Under the pieces are notes generated by a model. It was not told where the DNA came from. It searched no databases and saw nothing but the letters and a program-made list of their open reading frames with translations. A stretch of 64,000 bases of DNA from Shewanella psychrophila (GTDB lineage: Bacteria; Pseudomonadota; Gammaproteobacteria; Enterobacterales; Shewanellaceae), in contig NZ_CP014782.1 of the NCBI RefSeq assembly GCF_002005305.1, positions 682,001 to 746,000 of the forward strand, in the 5' to 3' direction. Both the position numbers and the translations under genes were made by a program. Positions 1 through 9,680 of this stretch are shown piece by piece (within the stretch, counting starts at the first letter, position 1; each line of letters opens with the position of its first letter).

Positions 1-318
1 CCGTTTAAACGAACCTGGGATCGCTTGCGCATAGTCCTGCCTGAAATGGGTTTCGAAGTTGTCGATATGGACAGCAATAAAGGTCTGTACTACATCAATG
101 TTACCGATGACTCAGGTTTCTGGAGTTCGCTTTGGAATGAGAAGGAGCTGCCCGTTAAAGAAGGCTCCTATCGCATGATACTGAAAGATGACACCAATGC
201 AAATAAGACTCGCATCTATCTACATGATTCATCGGACAAGCCGTTGGATAATGAGACTGTTGAGGCCGTTTATGATGGTTTCTCGGAACTGATGCAAGAA
301 GATCGTAAGATCCGTTAA
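1..318 (+). CDS. bamC: Outer membrane assembly lipoprotein BamC, C-terminal part (5' end outside window)
   Basis: The frame is open from base 1, so the gene starts before the window and only about 105 residues are visible. The segment containing MGFEVVDMDSNKGLYY and a downstream tryptophan-containing strand resembles the C-terminal helix-grip domain of BamC (NlpB), a lipoprotein accessory of the BAM complex that inserts beta-barrel proteins into the outer membrane. The first in-frame TTG at 25 is not the start, because homology-like sequence continues upstream of it. A strong rho-independent terminator follows the stop codon. The assignment rests on remembered family patterns; the lipobox and N-terminal domain are not visible. 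Confidence 0.7.
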   Translation, partial: PFKRTWDRLRIVLPEMGFEVVDMDSNKGLYYINVTDDSGFWSSLWNEKELPVKEGSYRMILKDDTNANKTRIYLHDSSDKPLDNETVEAVYDGFSELMQEDRKIR

Positions 319-339
319 ATTCATTGGTTGAACCATTGC

Positions 340-369
340 AAAAAAGGAGGCGTCTAGCCTCCTTTTTTA
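340..369 (+). terminator. Rho-independent terminator after bamC
   Basis: An inverted repeat AAGGAGGC-GTCTA-GCCTCCTT, extended by an A-run on the left and followed by a T-run on the right, begins about 20 bp after the bamC stop codon. Confidence 0.85.
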
Positions 370-614
370 TTGTCTAATTTTTGAAATATTAGTGGGTATG
401 GCCAGACATACTACTTCTATATCGCATCTATCCATCATACTTCACTATTCTCATCCTCCCGAAAGCATCAACTTCTACAAAAAATAGACAGAGCTTAGAT
501 TACCCTCCATTGTTAACTTGTCGTGTTAATTGTAAGTAAAGGTAAAACCCCTTGAAGCACTATGAGCTATGAGTAAACTAACGGCATAAAAATAAGTGGT
601 ATTTTGGGGATTTG

Positions 615-1700
615 ATGAAAAAAACAATAATAATGTTAACGATCTTGGCTCTTGCTTGGTTTATCTATCAACAAGTCGCGCCTGAGGGGCTTACTGCGGG
701 CAAGAAACATAGACCCATACCCAACGTGGTGGTGGCTAAGGCAACGATTGAGCCTATACGTGATGAAGTGGAAGCATTGGGGACCAGTAAGGCCAATGAA
801 TCGATAACTGTTACTCCGAAAGTCACCGAAGTGGCGACCAAGATCAACTTCGAAGACGGTGACATCGTTAAAAAAGGTCGTTTACTGGTTCAACTTCAGG
901 ATAGAGAACAGAGAGCTCGGGTGAAAGTGGCTAAAGTGCGCGTCAATGATCATAGACGTGAATTGGACAGGATCCGCTCCTTGGTCACCAGCCAAACCAT
1001 AGCCGAGCTAGAACGAGACAGGCTACAGACCTTGATCGATACCGCCAAGGCAGAATTGGAGCAATCTCAAGCAGCCCTAGCAGACAGGAAGATATTAGCC
1101 CCCTTTAATGGTCGATTAGGCCTGCGTCAAGTCAGCGTAGGCAGCCTATTGACCCCAGGCACAGTGATCACCACTTTAGATGATATTTCTGTGATCAAAT
1201 TGGATTTCTCTGTGCCGGAGCGCTTCTTAGGATCTCTTGCCATAGGAAAAACCGTCGAAGCCACTGCGGTAGCATTCCCGGATGAATTGCTCAAAGGTAA
1301 GGTGATCTCCATCGATAGCCGGATCAATCCAACCACTCGTGCCGTTATCGTCAGAGCAGAGATCCCCAATCCGGATAATCGATTGATGCCGGGCATGTTA
1401 ATGAAAGTCACCTTGATCCAACAGAGCCGTGAAGCGCTTATATTACCTGAGTCGGCGATCATCCCGATTCAGGATCGACATTATGTCTATTTGGTTAACG
1501 ATGAGAATGTCATTGTTCAGCATCAGGTTACCTTAGGTTTACGCAAGCGCGGTTGGGTCGAAGTACTAGAAGGGGTCGAGTTAAATGAGCTGGTCGTCAT
1601 CCGTGGCATATTGAAGGTCAGGCCTGGGGACAAGGTAAAGGTTCAGTTTAGTGAGCGTTTTAGTTTCCTTAAAGAAGCTAAGGTTGGGCCAACCGCATGA
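615..1700 (+). CDS. RND efflux periplasmic adaptor (membrane fusion protein)
   Basis: This encodes a 361-residue adaptor that would link an inner-membrane RND pump to a TolC-type outer-membrane channel. The N-terminus has a hydrophobic anchor (IIMLTILALAWFIY). A split lipoyl/barrel-sandwich region flanks a short coiled-coil hairpin at about residues 90-150, and beta-barrel and membrane-proximal domains follow (motifs ILAPFNGRLGLR and RLMPGMLMKV). ATG 615 is preferred to TTG 612 because GGGGA lies just upstream. The stop overlaps the pump gene by 4 bp (ATGA), so translation is probably coupled. No TolC gene is adjacent. The substrate cannot be read from the sequence. Confidence 0.93.
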   Translation: MKKTIIMLTILALAWFIYQQVAPEGLTAGKKHRPIPNVVVAKATIEPIRDEVEALGTSKANESITVTPKVTEVATKINFEDGDIVKKGRLLVQLQDREQRARVKVAKVRVNDHRRELDRIRSLVTSQTIAELERDRLQTLIDTAKAELEQSQAALADRKILAPFNGRLGLRQVSVGSLLTPGTVITTLDDISVIKLDFSVPERFLGSLAIGKTVEATAVAFPDELLKGKVISIDSRINPTTRAVIVRAEIPNPDNRLMPGMLMKVTLIQQSREALILPESAIIPIQDRHYVYLVNDENVIVQHQVTLGLRKRGWVEVLEGVELNELVVIRGILKVRPGDKVKVQFSERFSFLKEAKVGPTA

Positions 1701-4700
1701 TGTTAACAGACCTTTCTGTCAAGCGTCCCGTCTTCGCTTCGGTGATCAGCATTTTGCTTATCGCCTTTGGGTTAGTGGCGTTCGACAAATTACCGTTGAG
1801 AGAATACCCCAATATCGATCCCCCGGTTGTCTCGATACAGACCAATTATCGCGGAGCCAGCGCCTCTGTGGTGGAAAGCCGTATCACCCAGCTAGTGGAA
1901 GACAGGATAAGTGGTGTCGAAGGTATACGTCATATCAGCTCTTCGAGCCGTGATGGACGTTCTACCGTGACCTTAGAATTTGATGTCGACCGTGACATCG
2001 AAGCCGCCGCAAACGATATACGTGACAGGGTATCGGGCTTGTTAAATAACTTACCCGAAGAGGCCGAGCCACCTGAGGTACAGAAAGCCAATGGTGGTGA
2101 TGAAGTGATCATGTGGTTAAATCTGGTCTCAGATCAGATGACCACGTTGCAGCTCACCGATTATGCCCGCCGTTATCTAACCGACCGCCTATCCGTTATC
2201 GATGGCGTGGCGAATATTCGTATTGGTGGTGGCAAGGTATATGCCATGCGCATTTGGATAGATAGGCAAGCCCTAGCGGCGCGAAATTTAACCGTGGCCG
2301 ATATAGAAAAGGTGCTGAGATCTGAAAATGTCGAGTTACCGGCAGGCTCAGTCGAGTCTAAAGAGCGGCACTTTACCGTGCGCGTGGAGCGCAGTTTTCG
2401 CACCGTTGAGGATTTTTCCAATCTGGTGCTGAGCGAGGGCGACGATGGTTACTTAATTAAGCTTGGGGATGTCGCTCGGGTCGAAATAGGCTCAGAAGAA
2501 GATCGCATCATGTTCAGGGGAAACCGCGAGGCCATGATTGGCCTTGGGGTCTCAAAGCAATCCACGGCCAACACCTTAGATGTGTCGAGGGCAACTAATG
2601 CCTTAGTAGATGAGCTCAATCCGACATTACCTGCGGGAATGGAGATAAAACGCTCCTATGATAGCTCTGTATTTATTGAGGCTTCGGTGAAGGAGGTGTA
2701 TCAGACCCTGTTCATCGCCATGTCCTTGGTTATCATTGTTATTTATCTGTTTTTGGGCAGTGTACGTGCCATGTTGATCCCGGCGTTAACCGTACCAGTA
2801 TCCTTGATGGCGACGTTTATCGTGCTATACGCCTTAGGTTACACCATTAATTTATTGACTTTACTGGCCATGATCTTAGCTATTGGCATGGTAGTGGATG
2901 ATGCCATCGTGGTGCTGGAGAATATTCACCGACGCATAGAGGAGGGGGATTCGCCATTAAAAGCGGCCTACCTTGGCTCTCGTGAAGTGGCATTTGCTGT
3001 TGTCGCTACAACCCTGGTGCTGGTGGCAGTCTTTATGCCGATCACGTTTCTCGAAGGTGACATAGGTAAATTATTTAAGGAGTTTGCCGTTGCTATGAGC
3101 GCCGCCGTGATCTTCTCGAGTCTGGTCGCGCTGACCTTGAGCCCTATGATGTGTTCAAAACTGCTTAAACCCGCAGGTGACGATTCTTGGCTAGTGCGCA
3201 AAGTCGATGCCGGTATGAGCTATGTCGCAGATAAGTACCGCTTACTGCTGACCAAGGCCATGTCCCACCCGGTGATCGTGACCTCGCTAATAGTGGTTGC
3301 ACTGGGTTCCAGTGTTGCTTTGTTTAAGTTAGTGCCTCAGGAGTTTGCGCCAAGAGAGGACAGGGGCTCGATGTTTCTAATCGTCAATGGTCCTCAAGGC
3401 GCGAGTTTCGAGTATATCGAGTCCTATATGGATGAGATCGAAGCACGTCTCATGCCTCTAGTGGACAGTGGAGATATTAAGCGACTCTTGATCAGGGCGC
3501 CGAGAAGTTTCGGCAGCAGCGCTGATTTTTCTAACGGCATGGCCATCATAGTCTTGGAAGATTGGGCGGTGCGTAGAAGCGCAGCTGAAATCACCACAGA
3601 CATACGAGGACGACTGTCCGATCTCGCCGGGATCAGGGCCTTTCCTGTGATGAGGCAAGCTTTCGGTCGTGGCGTCGGAAAACCGGTGCAATTTGTACTG
3701 GGTGGACCCAGCTACGAGGAGTTAGCCAGATGGCGAGACATTATTCTTGAGAAAGCTAAAGAAAATCCGAACCTTGTTGGATTGGATCATGACTATCAAG
3801 AGACTAAGCCGCAACTGAGGGTGATCATCGATAAAGACAGGGCGGCGGATCTCGGTGTTTCTATCTCCCATATAGGCAGAACATTAGAGTCTATGTTGGG
3901 CTCACGTCTAGTGACTACTTTCATGCGAGAGGGCAAGGAATATGATGTCATCATAGAGGGAAATCGAGAAAATCAAAATACCGCCAGAGATCTGGAGAAC
4001 ATCTATGTTCGCTCGGACAGGAGTCAGGTCTTGATCCCCTTATCGAATCTGGTGAGTGTCGAAGAATTTGCCGATGCCAGCAGGCTTAATCGCTATAATC
4101 GTATGCGAGCTATCACCTTAGAGGCAAACCTTGCTGAGGGATACAGCTTAGGCGAGGCGCTGGATTACCTCAATGAACTTTCCGATACGTATCTCCCCGC
4201 CGAGGCCGTTATCAGTTACAAAGGGCAGTCACTGGATTATCAAAATTCCGGTAGCTCGATGTATTTTGTGTTTGCTTTGGCCTTAGGCATCGTATTTCTG
4301 GTATTGGCGGCTCAATTCGAGAGCTTCATTCATCCTATGGTGATCATGTTAACTGTGCCTTTAGCGACTCTTGGCGCTTTGATCGGACTCTACTTAACGG
4401 ATCAAAGCCTCAACATCTACAGCCAGATAGGCATCATAATGTTGGTGGGGTTAGCGGCTAAGAATGGCATCTTGATTGTCGAGTTTGCTAACCAGTTAAG
4501 GGACAGGGGGCTTGAGTTTGAACAGGCCATTATACAAGCCGCCTCTCAACGACTCAGACCAATCCTGATGACGGGGATCACTACTGCCGCTGGTGCAATA
4601 CCTCTGGTAATGGCACAGGGAGCGGGCGCCGAGACTCGATTCGTTATAGGCGTGGTGGTGCTATCAGGGATTCTGGTGGCTACGCTGTTTACCTTGTTGG

Positions 4701-4792
4701 TGATCCCTGTGGCTTACTCCTTGTTTGCCCGTAACTCCAGTTCACCCGAGGCCGTAGCGCGGGCGTTGGAGAAAGAGTTAATGCAAAAGTAA
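1697..4792 (+). CDS. RND-family multidrug efflux pump, inner-membrane subunit (AcrB/MexB type)
   Basis: This 1031-residue protein has the normal length and duplicated layout of the HAE-1 RND pumps: a first membrane helix, a large periplasmic loop, six helices, a second loop and five further helices. The proton-relay aspartates are present in GMVVDDAIVVLENIHRR (helix 4), and the partner lysine is in GLAAKNGILIVEFANQ (helix 10). It works by proton antiport and takes substrates from the periplasm or outer leaflet. It shares an ATGA overlap with the adaptor gene and is followed by a terminator, giving a two-gene operon. Specificity is unknown. Confidence 0.95.
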   Translation: MMLTDLSVKRPVFASVISILLIAFGLVAFDKLPLREYPNIDPPVVSIQTNYRGASASVVESRITQLVEDRISGVEGIRHISSSSRDGRSTVTLEFDVDRDIEAAANDIRDRVSGLLNNLPEEAEPPEVQKANGGDEVIMWLNLVSDQMTTLQLTDYARRYLTDRLSVIDGVANIRIGGGKVYAMRIWIDRQALAARNLTVADIEKVLRSENVELPAGSVESKERHFTVRVERSFRTVEDFSNLVLSEGDDGYLIKLGDVARVEIGSEEDRIMFRGNREAMIGLGVSKQSTANTLDVSRATNALVDELNPTLPAGMEIKRSYDSSVFIEASVKEVYQTLFIAMSLVIIVIYLFLGSVRAMLIPALTVPVSLMATFIVLYALGYTINLLTLLAMILAIGMVVDDAIVVLENIHRRIEEGDSPLKAAYLGSREVAFAVVATTLVLVAVFMPITFLEGDIGKLFKEFAVAMSAAVIFSSLVALTLSPMMCSKLLKPAGDDSWLVRKVDAGMSYVADKYRLLLTKAMSHPVIVTSLIVVALGSSVALFKLVPQEFAPREDRGSMFLIVNGPQGASFEYIESYMDEIEARLMPLVDSGDIKRLLIRAPRSFGSSADFSNGMAIIVLEDWAVRRSAAEITTDIRGRLSDLAGIRAFPVMRQAFGRGVGKPVQFVLGGPSYEELARWRDIILEKAKENPNLVGLDHDYQETKPQLRVIIDKDRAADLGVSISHIGRTLESMLGSRLVTTFMREGKEYDVIIEGNRENQNTARDLENIYVRSDRSQVLIPLSNLVSVEEFADASRLNRYNRMRAITLEANLAEGYSLGEALDYLNELSDTYLPAEAVISYKGQSLDYQNSGSSMYFVFALALGIVFLVLAAQFESFIHPMVIMLTVPLATLGALIGLYLTDQSLNIYSQIGIIMLVGLAAKNGILIVEFANQLRDRGLEFEQAIIQAASQRLRPILMTGITTAAGAIPLVMAQGAGAETRFVIGVVVLSGILVATLFTLLVIPVAYSLFARNSSSPEAVARALEKELMQK

Positions 4793-4822
4793 GTTAACTC
4801 ATTTTCACTCACTAAGCGTGTT

Positions 4823-4853
4823 AAGCCAGTCAGCTATCTGATTGGCTTTTTTA
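4823..4853 (+). terminator. Terminator of the RND operon
   Basis: AAGCCAGTCAG-CTAT-CTGATTGGCTT forms an 11-bp stem with one G-U pair and is followed by a run of T. It lies about 30 bp after the pump gene stop. Confidence 0.85.
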
Positions 4854-4948
4854 TTTTTCCTATTTAAATCCTTGCTCATAAAATTTTGTCTCGCAAGCAG
4901 TTTATATCGGTTGGTATCACTGCTATAAATAGATAAGAGGTGAGTGAG

Positions 4949-5755
4949 ATGAAGTCTTCCCTATACAAATTTTTCTGCACTATTACCTGCAGTTTGTTGA
5001 TGTGCTTAGTAGCCCTATCTGTGCCAATATTTTTGGCGATCTCGTTGCCCATTTATGCGGCCGATAAGTTGCCAGAACCAGAGCTTATCCTTGGGGTGCC
5101 ATTAGATCGCCCCCCTTATGTGGTGGAGGATGGCGGCATAGAGGTTGATATAATTAAGGAAGCCCTGCAACTGCAAGGGTATCAGGTTCAAGTACAGAAA
5201 TTTTCTCACCTGAGGTTACAGAGAGAGCTGGATAAAGGCAGAATCGACATCAGCTCCAGATACACGGCAAAAAATGACAAGATAGCCTTATCCGGTGACT
5301 ACATCACGTTTTATGATGTGATCTTCACTAAAACAAGCCTTGGTTTGACAATCGATTCTTGGGCCGACTTGAATGGTAAAAATTTTCTGGGTTGGCATGG
5401 ATTCGAAGAAGATTTTGGGGATGACTTTACACGAATTTATCGAGAGAATACAAGCCGCTGGCATGGGCTGGTTTCTCAGGAAGAGCAATGCCTGCACTTT
5501 TGGAAAGGTATGGCCGATACCATCATTCTCGATACCAATATTTTTAACTGGTATCGAAAAACCTTAGCCATGCGGGGTATCGATACTTCCGCAGCTATAT
5601 CTATGCATCATCTGCTTCCTGAAGGTGTTTCTTATCGGGCAGGTTTTAGAGATAGCAAGATAAGAGATGCATTCGATAACGGAATAGCCCAGCTTAAAGA
5701 AAGTGGCAGTTATCAAGACATCATAGATCACTATAGCCAAGTGCCTGCGAAATAG
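4949..5755 (+). CDS. Periplasmic solute-binding protein-like (SBP_bac_3 type)
   Basis: This is a 268-residue exported protein with a long hydrophobic signal region ending near IYAADKLPEPE. The mature part resembles the bacterial extracellular solute-binding family 3 (amino-acid-binding proteins): an early GVPLDRPPYVVEDGGIEVDII segment, the typical GRIDISSR pattern, and a C-terminal AQLKESGSYQDIIDHY helix. GTG 4940 is also open, but AAGAGG at 4935-4940 has correct spacing only for ATG 4949. No ABC permease or ATPase is adjacent, so it may be an orphan sensor-like binding protein. The ligand is unknown. Confidence 0.75.
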   Translation: MKSSLYKFFCTITCSLLMCLVALSVPIFLAISLPIYAADKLPEPELILGVPLDRPPYVVEDGGIEVDIIKEALQLQGYQVQVQKFSHLRLQRELDKGRIDISSRYTAKNDKIALSGDYITFYDVIFTKTSLGLTIDSWADLNGKNFLGWHGFEEDFGDDFTRIYRENTSRWHGLVSQEEQCLHFWKGMADTIILDTNIFNWYRKTLAMRGIDTSAAISMHHLLPEGVSYRAGFRDSKIRDAFDNGIAQLKESGSYQDIIDHYSQVPAK

Positions 5756-6213
5756 CCGTGGCTTGAAAGGTGGTTTCGCCTACTGGAACCGATTGTGATA
5801 CACATTGAACTGGCCAAGTTTTGCAGTGTACTTTTCCTAGCTTCCTAGTTTTGTATAAATAACCTTAGCTTCGACCCCTGCGCGTTCCTATCTCATTTCT
5901 CCTCATTGCTCTCGATCATTATCGCTCGTTACTTGCCAATACCTATAAATCTCGTTAATAACATGTTGTAATATTGTATATCATATATTTTATGTGTTAG
6001 TTTAGTTTTTGGTGATTAATCGAATGATTTGTGTTCAATCATTATGGTGTTGACTCAAATTGGTTATATATCGACAAGCAAATATCACCGGCAAGACAAT
6101 AAAAGCGTCATGAGCAGATAGCTCTATAAGTCGCAGAACAAAAATCGTGGCACCAGAGGCTTCTGTAGTGGCCCGCCACGTTAATTTAGCCTGATAAAAA
6201 CGAGAATATAACA
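5756..6213. other. Intergenic region, no gene seen
   Basis: This 458-bp AT-rich stretch lies between the solute-binding protein and the metalloprotease. I see no coding frame with a ribosome-binding site and no strong hairpin. It presumably carries the promoter of the protease gene, but I cannot pick one -35/-10 pair with confidence. Confidence 0.5.
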
Positions 6214-9200
6214 ATGATAAAAACCATTAAAGGTGGTGCTATCTTAACAGCACTGACCCTGTGCGTTAGTTTGCCTGTAGGGCATGCTTGGGCCGGGCAG
6301 TCGGTCAATAAGATAAACCAAGCCAATAGCAATCAACAAAAAAATACCATGTCGAGTCACCTAAAATCCGGAGGTCAGGTCTGTGGTACTGACAGTAATG
6401 GACAAACATGGGTACCGAGTCCAAATGAAGGATTATTTTTCGCTTCGGCTTTATCACAATCACAGCAACAAGCTCAGTCGAAATCTTTATCTAGTCCTGC
6501 TAGCTTTTCTGTGGGTGTACAATCTATCGGTAATGCCGATCAGGGGGAGTATATCGTCCCTGTGGTATTTCACGTATACGGCGCAATACATAACTGTGAT
6601 TCAGGGGGCTCCTGTGTACCAGACAGCCTTATTGCCAATGCGCTAAAAAGATCAAACGAAGATTTCCAGGGACTCAATATCTTAGATGGGCCTATCGCCA
6701 GCCAATTTCAAGCGATAAGAGAGAACATGAATGTCGAGTTTGTGCTTGCGCAAGTCGATCCCTGGGGAAACCCAACTAACGGCATTGTCAGGCATGGCGA
6801 AGCGACGGGTTATGGTAATTATGATGCGCCTAACGATGCTGCCAGAGACGCAAAAAATGCCGAAATTTCTGGGGATGCTTGGGATAACTATCGCTACATG
6901 AACATCTATATCATGAATGATTTAGATGGTGATGGCGCGACCAATAACTCTGGTGTAGCCTGGTATCCAACGACATCTATGTCAGATGCTGGCTTGGCCC
7001 GAGTGGTCTATAACGGTGCTTATCTAGGCACCAACACTGATGAAAATTTTCGCTCTATTTTGACCCATGAGTTCGGTCATTGGCTTAACTTACCCCATGT
7101 ATTTGACGGTGCTCAATGTAATACAGATAACGAAATTTTCTGTTCTCATACGGGAGACCGAGTCTGTGATACGCCTCAGATGAGTAGCCAGTCTATGGCC
7201 AATAATGCACAAAACTGTCTTGGTCAGGCGACCAATACTGAAAACTTCATGCATTACACTGATAATTACGCCATGTTTACCCAGCAACAGGCTCAGCGTA
7301 TGTATGGTGCCTTGAATCATCCGGCTCGTAAGACGCTGTGGACCGATGACAACTTAATTTCTGTGGGTCTGAGTGCTTATACATCAAGCTTTCCACATAA
7401 CTGGGATGGTTCAGGTGTCGATGCACCGCCAGAAGGAACGGTATTGATGGAGTTACCCGGGCTATCGGCCTTAAAAGGAGAGATTAATACTTATACTATC
7501 GATCTGCCTGTGGGTACCGAGGTGATGGCTGTTTATCTGGACGGCTTCTCTGAAGATCCCGATTTGTATTTAAGATACGGTCAGGCTCCTAGCTATGACG
7601 GTACCAACTGGACTTATGATCTTCACTCTTTTAGCTCGGCGGGAACCCCGGAATTTATCGGTCTTGTGGGGCCTAAGACCACAGGGACGTACCATATCAC
7701 CATAGACGCTTTCTCGGCCTACACTAATGCCAGATTGATCATCGTTGCTATGGACGATCCTACCCTGTGTAATGGCTGTGAACGCGTGACTGCAATCGAG
7801 GAAACTAAGCTTGCGGCGCTTAAAGGCTCAGCGCCTAAGCACTATAGTTTCACGGTGCCCAATGATGCAACTCGTGTCATGGTTGAGATCCCGGCAGGTT
7901 ATGGCAGTACGCTTCAAGGTGGACCCGATCCGGATCTGTATGTCAGTCGTGATATTATCCCGACGACTTCTGTTGCCGATTGTAAGCCATTTGCGGCGCC
8001 AGGTTTGAGAGAAGTCTGTGAATTTACCGGAGTCGATCTCGGCGGTACTTACAACATCATGATCGATGCATTTCTCGACTACAGTGAAGTGACACTTAAA
8101 GCAGTTTATGATCACCCGATAACGACCAATGTATTGCCGACAGCTCAGGCTAACGGACCATACTCGGCAACTCTGGGCGCAGCCATCAATTTCTCAAGTA
8201 ATGGCTCAGTAGATTCAGATGGTTCGATTGTCAACTACAGCTGGGATTTTGGTGATGGCAATACCAGTAATCAAGCCAATCCTGTTCATACTTACGGATC
8301 TGCTGCGACATTTAATGTGACCCTGACGGTTACCGATGACCTCGATGGTATCGGCAGTGTTACTACGACAGCTGTCATCACCAATTCAGATCTGGTGGAG
8401 CTGAAGAATGGTGTTCCCCAGTCAGGGATCTCGGCAAATACTGGTGACTTTGCTAAGTTTTTCGTCAATGTCCCTGCCAACGCGAGTAATCTTGTGGTTA
8501 AGGTAACTGGTGGCACAGGTGATGCGGATCTCTATACACAATTGGGCGCTGAGCCTACAGATAGTAGTTATGTATGTAGACCTTATGTGGGGGGCAACAG
8601 TGAGACCTGTACTGAAGCTGCGCCAGCAGAAGGGATCTGGTATGTGAACCTGAAAGCTTACAGTACCTTCGCAGATGTGACCATAACGGCAAGTTTTGAT
8701 GGTGGAGCGGCGAATGTTAAGCCGACAGCCAATGCTAATGGTGGCTATGCGGGCAATGTGGCTCAAGGTATTAGCTTCTCTAGTCAAGGCTCTAATGATT
8801 CCGATGGCAGCATTGCTAGCTATGAGTGGAATTTTGGTGACGGCAGTGTTAGTAGTCAGGCTAATCCTAGCCATGCATATTCAGTTGCTGGCAACTATAC
8901 GGTCACATTGACGGTTACCGATAATGGTGGCTTAAGCGATACCAGTACCACTACGGCTACTGTCAGCGCCACGCAGAATATTGCCCCAACGGCCGCAGCA
9001 AATGGACCTTATGCCGGTGATGTGAACGCTAACATTAGTTTCTCCAGTCAAGGATCTAGTGACACCGACGGTAGTATCACCAGCTACAATTGGGTGTTCG
9101 GTGATGGTAGTACCAGCACTCAGGCTAATCCTAGCCATGCCTATGCAAGTGCTGGCAGCTATACCGTGACTCTAACTGTGATCGACAACCTTGGTGCTAC

Positions 9201-9579
9201 AGGCAGTAGTGTTGCCGATGTCACTGTCTCGAGTGTACCGGCTAATGGCTTGATTAATGCCTGTGGTACTCAAGCGGCGGTGGATTACATCGAAGTACAG
9301 TCGGCTAACCCAATCTGTGTGACATCGGGCAGTGATATGTATTTCTACTTCTACGCCGATGGGCTGAGCAGCACCGTTATTCGTACTCAACATGGCAGCG
9401 GTGATGTGGCGCTCTATTACAGTAATTCAGGTTGGCCGAGCAGCTCAACCTACACCCAGATATCAAACACGTCAGGTAATACTGAAACGATCACGGTCAA
9501 TGGGCTGGCAAATGGCTGGCACTACATCATGGTTGGCGGTAGCCATTCGGGTGTGACGCTTAAGGTCGATATGCAGTAA
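6214..9579 (+). CDS. Secreted M43-type zinc metalloprotease with PPC and PKD repeats
   Basis: This 1121-residue exported protein starts with a signal peptide cleaved near GHAWA-GQS. The catalytic domain covers about residues 110-375. The zinc motif HEFGHWLNLPH spans residues 285-295, and the Met-turn is NFMHY (Met346), as in M43 cytophagalysin/pappalysin-like metzincins. Downstream are beta-sandwich modules: PPC-like (about 415-510), PPC-like (530-630), PKD (640-725, with SWDFGDGNTS), PPC-like (727-825), PKD (832-920), PKD (921-1010) and a final PPC-like domain (1011-1121). The modules probably bind or loosen protein or polysaccharide substrates outside the cell. It is monocistronic, with its own terminator. 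Domain borders are approximate. Confidence 0.9.
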   Translation: MIKTIKGGAILTALTLCVSLPVGHAWAGQSVNKINQANSNQQKNTMSSHLKSGGQVCGTDSNGQTWVPSPNEGLFFASALSQSQQQAQSKSLSSPASFSVGVQSIGNADQGEYIVPVVFHVYGAIHNCDSGGSCVPDSLIANALKRSNEDFQGLNILDGPIASQFQAIRENMNVEFVLAQVDPWGNPTNGIVRHGEATGYGNYDAPNDAARDAKNAEISGDAWDNYRYMNIYIMNDLDGDGATNNSGVAWYPTTSMSDAGLARVVYNGAYLGTNTDENFRSILTHEFGHWLNLPHVFDGAQCNTDNEIFCSHTGDRVCDTPQMSSQSMANNAQNCLGQATNTENFMHYTDNYAMFTQQQAQRMYGALNHPARKTLWTDDNLISVGLSAYTSSFPHNWDGSGVDAPPEGTVLMELPGLSALKGEINTYTIDLPVGTEVMAVYLDGFSEDPDLYLRYGQAPSYDGTNWTYDLHSFSSAGTPEFIGLVGPKTTGTYHITIDAFSAYTNARLIIVAMDDPTLCNGCERVTAIEETKLAALKGSAPKHYSFTVPNDATRVMVEIPAGYGSTLQGGPDPDLYVSRDIIPTTSVADCKPFAAPGLREVCEFTGVDLGGTYNIMIDAFLDYSEVTLKAVYDHPITTNVLPTAQANGPYSATLGAAINFSSNGSVDSDGSIVNYSWDFGDGNTSNQANPVHTYGSAATFNVTLTVTDDLDGIGSVTTTAVITNSDLVELKNGVPQSGISANTGDFAKFFVNVPANASNLVVKVTGGTGDADLYTQLGAEPTDSSYVCRPYVGGNSETCTEAAPAEGIWYVNLKAYSTFADVTITASFDGGAANVKPTANANGGYAGNVAQGISFSSQGSNDSDGSIASYEWNFGDGSVSSQANPSHAYSVAGNYTVTLTVTDNGGLSDTSTTTATVSATQNIAPTAAANGPYAGDVNANISFSSQGSSDTDGSITSYNWVFGDGSTSTQANPSHAYASAGSYTVTLTVIDNLGATGSSVADVTVSSVPANGLINACGTQAAVDYIEVQSANPICVTSGSDMYFYFYADGLSSTVIRTQHGSGDVALYYSNSGWPSSSTYTQISNTSGNTETITVNGLANGWHYIMVGGSHSGVTLKVDMQ

Positions 9580-9623
9580 TATCTAGGTAATACCAATAGG
9601 TATAATACTAGTAAAACGCCAAG

Positions 9624-9651
9624 CCGGCATGGTTCACCATGCCGGTTTTTT
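9624..9651 (+). terminator. Terminator of the metalloprotease gene
   Basis: CCGGCATGG-TTCA-CCATGCCGG is a perfect 9-bp stem followed by six T. It lies 45 bp after the protease stop. A convergent - strand gene ends at 9681. Confidence 0.9.
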
Positions 9652-9680
9652 GTGCCATTTTTCTGGTATTGAGATCCCCG

